A DNA stretch of 13,001 nucleotides from Kmv34 sp964524965 (lineage in GTDB: Bacteria; Aerophobota; Aerophobia; Aerophobales; B3-G15): assembly GCA_964524965.1 (NCBI GenBank), contig CAZGDY010000041.1:1-13001 (forward strand), in the 5' to 3' direction. The stretch's first letter is position 1; every line of letters starts with the position of its first letter. A model generated the notes under the pieces. That model did not search any database and was not told the origin of the DNA. It was given only the letters and a program-made list of their open reading frames with translations. Of this stretch, positions 1 through 7,125 are shown piece after piece. Position numbers and translations under genes: made by a program.

Positions 1-94
1 TATTCATTGTTAATAGCGATTTGAGCTGCTTAATTTGAATAAAATAAAAGAACATTTCAATAAATTTAATTTTCACTCAGGAAAAATAAACTGA

Positions 95-124
95 AATTGT
101 TCTAATGAATAACAATTGTTCATT
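95..124. repeat. AATTGTTC direct repeats overlapping a palindrome, possible operator
   Basis: AATTGTTC occurs at 95-102 and again at 114-121, a 19-base step of nearly two helical turns. The second copy overlaps the perfect palindrome AACAATTGTT (111-120), which is flanked by AATG (104-107) and CATT (121-124). The block lies upstream of the first gene's candidate promoter. A regulator-binding site is an inference; in such AT-rich DNA short repeats also arise by chance. Confidence 0.25.
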
Positions 125-153
125 TATCATCCCTTCTTTTCGCAACGAACCTC

Positions 154-181
154 TTGATTATTTTTAAACTTATGCTATCAA
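154..181 (+). promoter_or_regulatory. Candidate promoter for the radical SAM/SDR pair
   Basis: TTGATT (154-159) and TATCAA (176-181) are separated by 16 bases, and TGC directly precedes the -10 hexamer, giving an extended -10. Each hexamer matches four of six consensus bases. Transcription would start near 188, leaving a short leader before either candidate start codon (204 or 246). The rest of 1-203 is AT-rich with no gene that I can support. Confidence 0.3.
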
Positions 182-245
182 AAACAAGAATACAAAGTAT
201 CTAATGGGTACCTTTAATAAAAATTCTTTATTTTTATATACTTTT

Positions 246-1589
246 ATGAATATACTGCTTATCAATCCCTGGATATATGATTTTGCTGCCTATGACCTCT
301 GGCTAAAACCTTTGGGATTGTTGCGAATTGCTTCCTTTTTAGAAAAATTTGAACATAAGATATTTTTAATAAACTGCCTGGATAGGAATCATCCGCTTCT
401 TAAAGAACAATACGAGAAACTTCCTTCTGAGCAAGCTTATGATTGCGGTAAATTTTTCTCTCAAGAAGTCAAAAAACCTTTTTTTTTAAAAAATGCACCT
501 CGCAAATACAAAAGATATGGGATTCCTCTAAAAATATTTGAAGAAGACCTTTGTCGAGTAACTCCTCCCGATGCAATTGGTGTAACCTCAGGTATGACCT
601 ACTGGTACCCCGGAGTATTTGAGGTAATAAAAAGGGTAAAAGAAAAATTCCCTTCTGTTCCCGTTATTCTGGGAGGTATTTATGCTACTCTTTGTTGGGA
701 ACATGCCCTAAAACACTCTAAAGCAGACCATGTTATAAAAGGAAGGGGAGAGATTGCTATCCTAAAAATTCTGGACAAAATAAAAGGCGTAAAGAGAAAT
801 TACTCCAAAATTTTTTCCTCAAAAACAACGAAAGACCTTTTTCCTGCTTATCACCTTCTTTCTCACCCCAAATCAGTAGCTATTTTAACTTCCAGAGGAT
901 GTCCTTTTAGGTGTAGCTACTGCGCTTCTTATCTATTAGAGAACTGCTTCACTCAGAATAAACCCGAAAAAGTCTTAAAAAAAATGAGTTATTATCTAAA
1001 AGAATTTGGGATTAAGGATATTGTCTTTTATGACGATGCTCTCCTGGCAAATGCTCAAAAACACATAATCCCTATTCTTGAAGGGATAATAAAAAAATTT
1101 AAGGGAAAGATTAGATTTCATACCCCCAACGGATTACATATAAAATTCATAGATAAAAGAGTAGCTAAACTTCTTTACGCTGCTAATTTTACAACTATCA
1201 GATTATCTTTTGAATCAACCGACCCTGAAATACAAAAAAACTCATCGAATAAAACCAGTAAAAAAGATTTAATAAAAACTATCAAAAACTTGACGGATGC
1301 CGGATATAAAAAAGAAGATTTAGGTGTGTATATAATGGTAGGATTACCTCATCAAAAAATTAAAGAAGTGATAAAAACAATAGAATTTGTTCATAAACAA
1401 GGTGCTAAAGTAAAAATAGCTCAATTTTCACCTATCCCCGGAACGCTTGCATTTGCACAAGCTTTAAAAAAATATTCCCCTTCACTTAAGGAGGAACCTC
1501 TTCTTCAAAACAATTCTATTTTTTATCTGTGGAACAAAGAAATAACTTATGAGGTTCTCTCTCAGATAAAAAATTTAGCAAAAAAATAA
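246..1589 (+). CDS. B12-binding-domain radical SAM protein
   Basis: This is a radical SAM enzyme of the type with an N-terminal cobalamin-binding-like domain. Residues 1-170 form the Rossmann-like part: MNILLINP start, AIGVTSG near 110-116, LGGIYAT near 142-148 and a KGRGE segment near 165-169. I see no DxHxxG cobalamin-ligand motif, so B12 may bind without a protein His ligand or not at all. The [4Fe-4S]/SAM motif CxxxCxxC is C219, C223 and C226, followed by FYDD (261-264) and a barrel ending with MVGLP and SPIPGT segments. Substrates in this superfamily (methylations, rearrangements, lipid and cofactor steps) cannot be predicted here. The frame is open to an ATG at 204; I prefer 246 because family proteins begin at this MNILLINP strand. 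Neither start has a clear Shine-Dalgarno. Only 14 bases separate it from the SDR gene, so the two are probably co-transcribed. Confidence 0.85.
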   Translation: MNILLINPWIYDFAAYDLWLKPLGLLRIASFLEKFEHKIFLINCLDRNHPLLKEQYEKLPSEQAYDCGKFFSQEVKKPFFLKNAPRKYKRYGIPLKIFEEDLCRVTPPDAIGVTSGMTYWYPGVFEVIKRVKEKFPSVPVILGGIYATLCWEHALKHSKADHVIKGRGEIAILKILDKIKGVKRNYSKIFSSKTTKDLFPAYHLLSHPKSVAILTSRGCPFRCSYCASYLLENCFTQNKPEKVLKKMSYYLKEFGIKDIVFYDDALLANAQKHIIPILEGIIKKFKGKIRFHTPNGLHIKFIDKRVAKLLYAANFTTIRLSFESTDPEIQKNSSNKTSKKDLIKTIKNLTDAGYKKEDLGVYIMVGLPHQKIKEVIKTIEFVHKQGAKVKIAQFSPIPGTLAFAQALKKYSPSLKEEPLLQNNSIFYLWNKEITYEVLSQIKNLAKK

Positions 1590-1590
1590 T

Positions 1591-1597
1591 AAGGAGG
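1591..1597 (+). promoter_or_regulatory. Ribosome binding site of the SDR gene
   Basis: AAGGAGG, a full Shine-Dalgarno, ends six bases before the ATG at 1604. It starts just after the TAA of the upstream gene, which supports both the start choice and translation from a shared transcript. Confidence 0.8.
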
Positions 1598-1603
1598 ATT
1601 TTT

Positions 1604-2380
1604 ATGTCCCATTCCAGTAAATCATTAAAAAATAAGGTAGCCATTGTTACAGGTTCAAGCAGAGGACTGGGTAGGGGGATGGCCTCAGCCTTAGCTGAAG
1701 CTGGAGCAACGGTTGTGGTGACCGGCAGAAATGAGGAAACCGTTCAACAAACAGCCCAACAAATAAGAAAAAAAGGAGGGGAATCTTTCCCTCTAAAACT
1801 AGATGTACAAAACCCTGTAAGCATCCAAAATATGGTTGATAAAGTTAACCAAAAGTTTGCTCGAATAGATATTTTGGTGAATAATGCCGGAACTATTATC
1901 CGAAAACCAGCCCTTGAGATAACCATAAACGAGTGGGAAGAAGTAATGAATACCATTTTAAGAGGATCTTTTCTATGCGCTCAAGCGGTAGCCCGAATTA
2001 TGATAAAAAACAAAACAAAAAGTAAAATTATTAACATCGGATCAGAAACTTGTCGTTTTGCGATACCTAATGTTATTGCCTACGTTGCCGCACGAGGCGG
2101 TATTGCTCAACTTACCAGGGGATTGGCATTAGAATGGGCCAAAAATAATATTTGCGTTAATTGCATTGCTCCCGGTTATTTTGAAACAGCTCAGACAAAA
2201 TCATTATACGCCGACAAAGAATGGGTCCAATGGCTGGAAAAGAAAACTCCCATGGGAAGAGGAGGACAGGCAGACAAAGACCTTAATGGAGCTGTGCTAT
2301 TTTTAGCCTCTAATGCATCTGATTACGTTACAGGTCAAATTTTATTTGTGGACGGAGGTCTTGGCTTATCTCTTTTTTAA
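1604..2380 (+). CDS. SDR-family oxidoreductase with altered catalytic tetrad
   Basis: A classical-length (258 aa) short-chain dehydrogenase/reductase, nearest in style to gluconate 5-dehydrogenase and 3-oxoacyl-ACP-reductase-like members. The Rossmann nucleotide site is intact: TGSSRGLG (16-23), D67 and NNAG (93-96). Basic residues R20 and R42 would suit NADP(H), which is an inference. The C-terminal VTGQILFVDGG segment is typical. The active site is unusual. S147 and Y160 are at the expected 13-residue spacing, but the Lys of YxxxK is Arg (R164, codon CGA at 2093), and the position of the catalytic Asn, three residues before the conserved Gly, is Ile (I118). An Asn lies two residues earlier (N116). 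The protein may be slower, changed in specificity, or non-catalytic. The substrate is unknown. It follows the radical SAM gene by 14 bases and ends tail to tail with the glycerate kinase gene. Confidence 0.88.
   Translation: MSHSSKSLKNKVAIVTGSSRGLGRGMASALAEAGATVVVTGRNEETVQQTAQQIRKKGGESFPLKLDVQNPVSIQNMVDKVNQKFARIDILVNNAGTIIRKPALEITINEWEEVMNTILRGSFLCAQAVARIMIKNKTKSKIINIGSETCRFAIPNVIAYVAARGGIAQLTRGLALEWAKNNICVNCIAPGYFETAQTKSLYADKEWVQWLEKKTPMGRGGQADKDLNGAVLFLASNASDYVTGQILFVDGGLGLSLF
2377..2380. other. Tail-to-tail gene overlap through a shared TTAA
   Basis: The palindrome TTAA gives TAA as the stop of the forward SDR gene (2378-2380) and TAA on the reverse strand as the stop of the glycerate kinase gene. 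No space remains for a terminator between the two, and none is evident just beyond either stop. Each transcript probably runs some distance antisense into the other gene. Confidence 0.8.
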
Positions 2381-3747
2381 TCTCTTTTTATAAGAATAAT
2401 ATGTAAATCCATAACATTAGTGTTGGTGGGACTGGTCACGAAAAGATCCCCTATTTTCTTGAAAAAAGTATAAGAATCATTATTTTCTAAAAACTCTACA
2501 GGGGAAAGACCCGCCGTTTGGGCCTGCACCCAGGTAGTACTTGAAGCAAAAGCTCCTGCAGCATCAGTTGGCCCGTCTGTTCCATCGGTTCCAGCACACA
2601 AAAATAAGATATTCTCTAATTTCTTCATTTCGGTGCAGGCCGCAAGAACAAGCTCCTGACACCTTCCTCCTTTTCCCTTTCCTTTTACCTTTACCGTGGT
2701 TTCCCCACCAGAAAGAATACAGGCAGGAGAAGAGAGGGGATTACTTGAGCGAATTATTTCTTTAGCCACAGCAACCTCAAATTTTGCTACTTCTCTTGTT
2801 TCTCCCTGGATACAAGAGGAAAGGATAAGAGTGTTATAACCTAAATTTTGCGCTTTCTTTTTAGCACTTTTCAAAGCAAGAATATTGCTTCCGATAATTA
2901 AATTGTTCACTTTATTAAAAATCAAATCCTTTAGTTTGGGTGTTTCTTTAATTTTTCCCTCCAGTCCTTTTTGTAAGTGAATAACAACCGATGCCGGAAG
3001 CTGAGATTTAAGATTATATTTTTTTATTATTTCCCAACAATCCCTGTAAATAGTGTTATCTGGAGTTGTAGGACCAGAAGCAATAGTATCCAGCCTGTCC
3101 TCTACCACGTCAGAGAGAATTAAGCTGTGAAGATGAGCCGGAAAAGATAATCTTGCCAATTGCCCTCCCTTTATTAAAGAAATATGCTTTCTTATAGTAT
3201 TAATTTCTTCAATGGAAGCTCCACACTCAAGAAGAAGTTGGGTAACTTTTTGTTTTTCTTTTAGCGAAATTCCTTCCACTGGTGCGGGAAGAATAGCAGA
3301 CCCTCCGCCTGAGATAAGACATATAACTAAATCATTTTCTTCTACCTGTTCAAGCAAAAAAACTATTTCTTTCCCCGCTCTGAGTCCAGCTTCTCCCGGA
3401 ATAGGATGAGATGACTCCACTATTTTCACTCTCTTGAGTACTCCACCATATCCCTCTTTGACCACTACAATTCCTTGACTGATTCTATTACCCAAAATAT
3501 CTTCCATTGCCCTTGCCATAGGAAAACCAGCTTTTCCAAATCCTACGATAAGAACACGATTGAGCTTATTAAGAAAATATCTTTGACCGGCAATGGTTAA
3601 TACATCTTCTTTTCTTCTTACATATCGCTTTACTGCTTCAAAAGGATCAACTGCCTTCACTCCCGCATAAAAAATAGACTCGGCATCTCTTTTTAAACTC
3701 ATTATAGACTCATTTTGCTCCCATTTTTTAGATGCTTCATAATTCAT
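2377..3747 (-). CDS. Glycerate 2-kinase, MOFRL family
   Basis: An ATP-dependent glycerate 2-kinase (GckA/TtuD-like, class II), converting D-glycerate to 2-phosphoglycerate for entry into lower glycolysis. Counting from the ATG at 3747, the protein has 456 residues, normal for the family. The N-terminal DUF4147 domain has GFGKAG (69-74), SGGGS (146-150), an RKHIS...KGGQLA stretch (186-198) and SDVVEDRLDTIASGPT (212-227). The C-terminal MOFRL domain has LSGGETTV (345-352), GKGGRCQEL (358-366), GTDGTDGPTDAAGAF (386-400) and a final TNTNVMDL. The frame also allows a TTG start at 3762; the ATG is preferred because a GGGGGG run lies seven bases upstream. It overlaps the end of galU by 11 bases, so translational coupling is likely. 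The stop overlaps that of the SDR gene on the other strand. Confidence 0.9.
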   Translation of the reverse strand: MNYEASKKWEQNESIMSLKRDAESIFYAGVKAVDPFEAVKRYVRRKEDVLTIAGQRYFLNKLNRVLIVGFGKAGFPMARAMEDILGNRISQGIVVVKEGYGGVLKRVKIVESSHPIPGEAGLRAGKEIVFLLEQVEENDLVICLISGGGSAILPAPVEGISLKEKQKVTQLLLECGASIEEINTIRKHISLIKGGQLARLSFPAHLHSLILSDVVEDRLDTIASGPTTPDNTIYRDCWEIIKKYNLKSQLPASVVIHLQKGLEGKIKETPKLKDLIFNKVNNLIIGSNILALKSAKKKAQNLGYNTLILSSCIQGETREVAKFEVAVAKEIIRSSNPLSSPACILSGGETTVKVKGKGKGGRCQELVLAACTEMKKLENILFLCAGTDGTDGPTDAAGAFASSTTWVQAQTAGLSPVEFLENNDSYTFFKKIGDLFVTSPTNTNVMDLHIILIKRD

Positions 3748-4609
3748 TAACCAACCCCCCAAGATAGTCCCTTAAGAAGGTAGCAGTTTCCTTGTACTTT
3801 AAAGCGTAATCAATATTTGCCTTCAACCAACCAGTTTTAGAACCAAGGTCGTAGTATTTTCCCTTTATAAGAGATGCATAAATAGGCCTTTTCTTGGCTA
3901 AGCTAAAAATGGCATCAACCAACCAAAGCTCGTTACCTTTTCCTAAAGCTGTTTTTCTTAAAACATCAAATATATCGGGAGTTAAAATATACCCTCCTAA
4001 GGTGGCAATTCTAGAGGGAGCTTTTGTAGGACCAGGTTTTTCCAGAATATTTTTAACTTTTATAACATTTTCCTCTATTTTTTCCCCATTGATAATTCCA
4101 TATTTTTTTGTCCCTTCATCATCAACCGGATAAGCAGTAAGTACAGGGCTTTTGTAACGCTCATAAACCTTCATTAATTGCTTAAGTCGAGGCTCATCGC
4201 TCTGTACCAAATCATCTCCCCAAATAACCGCAAAGGGTTCATCTCCAATAACAGACTCTGCATTAAGAACAGGCGTCCCGTTACCGTAAGGGCCTTTCTG
4301 CCGTATGTAAATAAAATCAGCCATTTCTGAAATCTTTCTTATCTGATCTAAAAAAGCAATTTCTCTTCTCTCTTCTAAATGTTTCTCTAAATCCAAGCTG
4401 TGATCAAAATAATCCTCTACGGCTCTTTTATTTTGACTTGTAACCAGGATTACTGTTTTAATTCCCGAAGCTACCGCTTCCTCCACTATATATTGAATAG
4501 TTGGCTTATCAATAATCGGAAGCATCTCTTTAGGCTGCGTTTTAGTAATAGGAAGAAAACGGGTACCAAAACCAGCCACTGGAATAACAACTTTTGTTAC
4601 TCTTTTCAT
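3737..4609 (-). CDS. galU: UTP--glucose-1-phosphate uridylyltransferase
   Basis: Makes UDP-glucose from UTP and glucose 1-phosphate, supplying glycans, cell envelope sugars and glycogen-type polymers. The 290-residue length is standard. Visible motifs are the nucleotide loop AGFGTRFLP (12-20), PKEMLPIIDKP (26-36), the metal-binding region GDD (131-133), EKPGP (190-194), GGYIL (205-209) and the C-terminal YDLGSKTGWLKAN (253-265). The segment that reads GLGHAV in E. coli-type GalU is instead GPYGNGTPVL (106-115). I believe this occurs in a divergent bacterial subgroup; it could affect base or sugar specificity. The ATG is preceded by AAAAGGAA at a suitable distance. The gene lies 30 bases after the aldo/keto reductase and overlaps the glycerate kinase, so all three appear to form one operon. 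A related sugar-nucleotide pyrophosphorylase (for example for dTDP-glucose) is the main alternative. Confidence 0.88.
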   Translation of the reverse strand: MKRVTKVVIPVAGFGTRFLPITKTQPKEMLPIIDKPTIQYIVEEAVASGIKTVILVTSQNKRAVEDYFDHSLDLEKHLEERREIAFLDQIRKISEMADFIYIRQKGPYGNGTPVLNAESVIGDEPFAVIWGDDLVQSDEPRLKQLMKVYERYKSPVLTAYPVDDEGTKKYGIINGEKIEENVIKVKNILEKPGPTKAPSRIATLGGYILTPDIFDVLRKTALGKGNELWLVDAIFSLAKKRPIYASLIKGKYYDLGSKTGWLKANIDYALKYKETATFLRDYLGGLVNEL

Positions 4610-4639
4610 TTTTTATTCCTTTTGAAATTTGAAAAGATT

Positions 4640-5662
4640 TTATGAGGTTAAAAGCTCATGTTTTTTCTTAAGCATCTTTCTTATGGGAAGATGATAAGGA
4701 CATTTTTCCTCACAATCTCCGCAATCCTTACAATCTTCCACATTTCTTTTTAATCGAAGGTATGTCTCCTTGCACATATCTTTAATGGCATCTACCGGTA
4801 CTTTTACTTTATCCCCTAATTCCTGGATAAGATAAATAGGTACTCCTTGTGGACAGGGCATACAGTACAAACAGCGTCGGCAGAACTCATCTTCAATGTT
4901 TTTAACCGCCTTTTTAAGATGGGACAGTTCCTCAGAAGACAAAGGATAAGGCTTTTCTCCAATTATAACATTTTCCCTTAACTCTGAAGACAAAACCATT
5001 CCTGGAATAACCGTATCTACTCCTTGTTGCAATATCCAACGTAAAGAAAGCTCAGGTTCTGGGATAATCCCCCCAGCTAATGGTTTCATAATAATTATAC
5101 CAATTTGCCTTTTTTTTGCTGCATTTAAAAGAGAAAACTTATCTTCCTCATCCTCTATGACATTAAAGGGAAATTGAACAGTCTCAAACTCATCTACTTT
5201 TTCAATTGCCTTTTGAAGGAGCTTAGGGTTATGACCGGTTATACCAATATGTCTTATTTTTCCCTCTTTTTTAAGCCTGATAAGGCCCTCCAAGGCACCT
5301 TGAGGAGATAAAACTTTTTCCAATTCAAAAGATTTGCTCACGTTATGAACCTGGTAAAGGTCTATAAAATCAGTCTTTAATTTTTTAAGAGCTTTTTCAA
5401 CATGAGACAAAGCCTCTTTAGAGGTTCGGCAGGGAGATTTGGTAGCCAAAATACAAATCTCTCTTTTTTTCCTTACTCCTTCTCCAATCTTTAGTTCGCT
5501 GTCTCCATATCCCTGAGCCGTATCAAAAAAATTTATTCCCTTATCAAGAGCTTCTTCAACTAAACTTCTTGCTTTTCTCATGGGAAGCTTTCTAATGGGA
5601 ATACCTCCAAAGCCAACAATGGAAGCTTCCAGTCTTGTTTTACCCAGTGTTCTTTTCTGCAT
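4640..5662 (-). CDS. Aldo/keto reductase with C-terminal ferredoxin-like domain
   Basis: An AKR-superfamily oxidoreductase of the type grouped as COG1453, carrying an iron-sulfur tail. The (beta/alpha)8 part covers about residues 1-250 with the catalytic tetrad D47, Y52, K75 and H106, plus the late-barrel GVDTVIPGM segment. The tail has two cysteine groups: C261, C264, C267 and C270 followed by Pro, and C311, C314, C317 and C321 followed by Pro. The second is a textbook [4Fe-4S] ferredoxin motif; the first has one residue less before its last Cys. The enzyme probably exchanges electrons with ferredoxin-like partners as well as NAD(P)H, which fits an anaerobe. The physiological substrate is unknown. 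The ATG is six bases downstream of AAGGAG and behind a strong promoter. It is the first gene of the reverse operon with galU and glycerate kinase. Confidence 0.9.
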   Translation of the reverse strand: MQKRTLGKTRLEASIVGFGGIPIRKLPMRKARSLVEEALDKGINFFDTAQGYGDSELKIGEGVRKKREICILATKSPCRTSKEALSHVEKALKKLKTDFIDLYQVHNVSKSFELEKVLSPQGALEGLIRLKKEGKIRHIGITGHNPKLLQKAIEKVDEFETVQFPFNVIEDEEDKFSLLNAAKKRQIGIIIMKPLAGGIIPEPELSLRWILQQGVDTVIPGMVLSSELRENVIIGEKPYPLSSEELSHLKKAVKNIEDEFCRRCLYCMPCPQGVPIYLIQELGDKVKVPVDAIKDMCKETYLRLKRNVEDCKDCGDCEEKCPYHLPIRKMLKKKHELLTS

Positions 5663-5668
5663 TAGCTA

Positions 5669-5674
5669 CTCCTT
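5669..5674 (-). promoter_or_regulatory. Ribosome binding site of the aldo/keto reductase
   Basis: Reverse-strand AAGGAG lies six bases upstream of the ATG at 5662 and fixes that start. Confidence 0.75.
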
Positions 5675-5681
5675 CTTTTTT

Positions 5682-5710
5682 ATTTTATCACAGGAAAAAA
5701 TTTTTATCAA
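5682..5710 (-). promoter_or_regulatory. Promoter of the AKR-galU-glycerate kinase operon
   Basis: On the reverse strand TTGATA (5710-5705) is followed after exactly 17 bases by TAAAAT (5687-5682). TGA directly precedes the -10, making an extended -10 of TGATAAAAT. Both hexamers match five of six consensus bases for the housekeeping sigma factor. Transcription would begin near 5675, leaving a very short leader carrying the ribosome binding site. Confidence 0.65.
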
Positions 5711-5724
5711 CTATTTCTCTCCAG

Positions 5725-5748
5725 TTTCCTGAAATTGGAATATTTTCC
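5725..5748. repeat. Inverted repeats between two divergent promoters
   Basis: TTTCCTGAAA (5725-5734) and GGAATATTTTCC (5737-5748; arms GGAA and TTCC) lie between the two outward-facing -35 elements and share the TTCC/GGAA core. A regulator bound here could act on both operons. This is a positional inference only. Confidence 0.25.
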
Positions 5749-5777
5749 TTGTCTTTTCTTAAAAATTTTGATAAAAT
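5749..5777 (+). promoter_or_regulatory. Promoter of the rnfC-argD-PII-antiporter-cinA operon
   Basis: TTGTCT (5749-5754) is followed after exactly 17 bases by TAAAAT (5772-5777), with TGA immediately before the -10. This repeats the TGATAAAAT extended -10 used on the opposite strand of the same spacer. The -35 matches four of six and the -10 five of six consensus bases. Transcription would begin near 5784. Confidence 0.6.
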
Positions 5778-5793
5778 GTATCGGGCGTTTTAG

Positions 5794-5800
5794 AAAGGAG
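5794..5800 (+). promoter_or_regulatory. Ribosome binding site deciding the rnfC start
   Basis: AAAGGAG ends five bases before the ATG at 5806. A GTG at 5800 in the same frame overlaps this site and so cannot be its start, which makes the ATG the better choice. Confidence 0.75.
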
Positions 5801-5805
5801 TGTTT

Positions 5806-7125
5806 ATGAAAACCAAAACTTTCAAACAGGGTATCCATCCTCTCGGAAAAAAAGAAATGAGCAAGAATAAAAAAATAGAGAAAATTCCTGCTTCCTCTCA
5901 GGTTATTATTCCACTTTCTCAGCATATAGGAGCTCCTTGCAAGCCCCTGGTGACAAAAAAAGAAAAGGTCGAGCAGGGCCAGAAAATCGGCGATAACTCG
6001 GCATTTGTTTCTTGTCCTATTCACAGCCCTCTATCAGGCCAGGTAATCTCCCTTGAAAGATTTGCTCATCCAGTGTTAGGGGAAACAGAAGCAATAATCA
6101 TTGAAAAAGATGAGGAAGAAAAGAAAGAATGGTCAAATAAAGAAGTTGATTTATCCTCTCTTTCTCCTGAAGATATAAGAGGTAAGGTAAGAGAAGCTGG
6201 TATTGCCGGAATGGGAGGAGCAACCTTCCCTACCCATGTAAAGCTCTCTCCACCCCCTGGTAAAAATATTGACAGCATAATCTTAAACGGTTGCGAGTGC
6301 GAGCCTTATCTTACAGCAGACTACCGTATAATGATGGAGAGAAAGGAAGATTGTTTATTCGGCTTAAAAGTTATCATGAGAGCAACCGGAGCACAAAAAG
6401 GTTACATCGGAATTGAAAATAATAAAAAAGATGTTATCCACCTCATGCAAAAGATAGTAAAAGGAGAAAATAAGATTAAAGTTGTGCCACTGCGAACAAA
6501 GTACCCTCAAGGTGGGGAAAAAATGCTCATAAAAGCTATTTTAAAAAGAGAAGTTCCATCAGGAGGCCTTCCTCTTGATGTGGGAGTAATTGTGAGTAAT
6601 GTTGGCACAGCTATTGCTATTTGTGAGGCTATCAAAAAAGAAAAACCACTCATAGAAAGAGTCATCACGATAACCGGTCCAGGGGTTAATAAACCTTCTA
6701 ATCTTTTGGTGCCTATCGGGACTTCCATTAAATACATTCTGGAGTGGTGTGGCTTGAAAGAAAATGCTAAGGCGATAATTTTAGGTGGACCAATGATGGG
6801 AATAAGCCAATATACCTTAAATTGTCCCGTGATAAAAGGAACTTCGGGAATTTTAGTGCTAACAGAAGATGAAATTACTGATGAGAAAGAAGAACCCTGT
6901 GTAAAATGTGCCCGCTGCGTAGACCACTGCCCTGTGGGCCTTTTGCCTACAATGTTAGCTAAACTGATTAAAGCTGAGAGCTGGGAAAAATTAAGAGAGT
7001 TTAATATAATGGACTGCATTGAGTGTGGCTGTTGTACTTATGTATGTCCATCTAAAATACCTATCGTTCAACTTATAAAGTGGGGGAAAAATGAATTTCG
7101 AAAAATCACTTCCAAAAATGGATAG
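5806..7125 (+). CDS. rnfC: RnfC-type electron-transport subunit (orphan)
   Basis: RnfC is the NADH-oxidising, flavin- and iron-sulfur-containing peripheral subunit of the Rnf complex, which couples ferredoxin:NAD+ electron transfer to ion pumping. The 439-residue protein has the normal order: an N-terminal FKQGIHP segment (6-12) and barrel-sandwich domain (to about 105), a nucleotide/FMN-binding region with AGMGGATFPTHVK (134-146) and NGCECEPYLTAD (161-172), an SLBB-like part (about 285-330), and two [4Fe-4S] motifs, C365/C368/C371/C375 and C404/C407/C410/C414. The rest of the Rnf complex (D, G, E, A, B) does not follow; instead the next gene is an aminotransferase that overlaps by 35 bases. 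The protein may serve an Rnf complex encoded elsewhere or act as a soluble NADH:ferredoxin-type module. It heads the forward operon. Confidence 0.88.
   Translation: MKTKTFKQGIHPLGKKEMSKNKKIEKIPASSQVIIPLSQHIGAPCKPLVTKKEKVEQGQKIGDNSAFVSCPIHSPLSGQVISLERFAHPVLGETEAIIIEKDEEEKKEWSNKEVDLSSLSPEDIRGKVREAGIAGMGGATFPTHVKLSPPPGKNIDSIILNGCECEPYLTADYRIMMERKEDCLFGLKVIMRATGAQKGYIGIENNKKDVIHLMQKIVKGENKIKVVPLRTKYPQGGEKMLIKAILKREVPSGGLPLDVGVIVSNVGTAIAICEAIKKEKPLIERVITITGPGVNKPSNLLVPIGTSIKYILEWCGLKENAKAIILGGPMMGISQYTLNCPVIKGTSGILVLTEDEITDEKEEPCVKCARCVDHCPVGLLPTMLAKLIKAESWEKLREFNIMDCIECGCCTYVCPSKIPIVQLIKWGKNEFRKITSKNG

Noticed and set aside
4400..4645. 81-codon forward frame opposite galU
   Set aside because: It is antisense to the conserved N-terminal nucleotide loop of GalU, and shows no family features.
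5707..6024. 105-codon reverse frame across the rnfC promoter and start
   Set aside because: It overlaps the divergent promoter and the conserved N-terminus of RnfC, has no family resemblance and no ribosome binding site.
6507..7019. 170-codon reverse-strand open frame inside rnfC
   Set aside because: It lies wholly antisense to a well-supported gene, has no recognisable domain, and its composition is what the opposite strand of rnfC would give.
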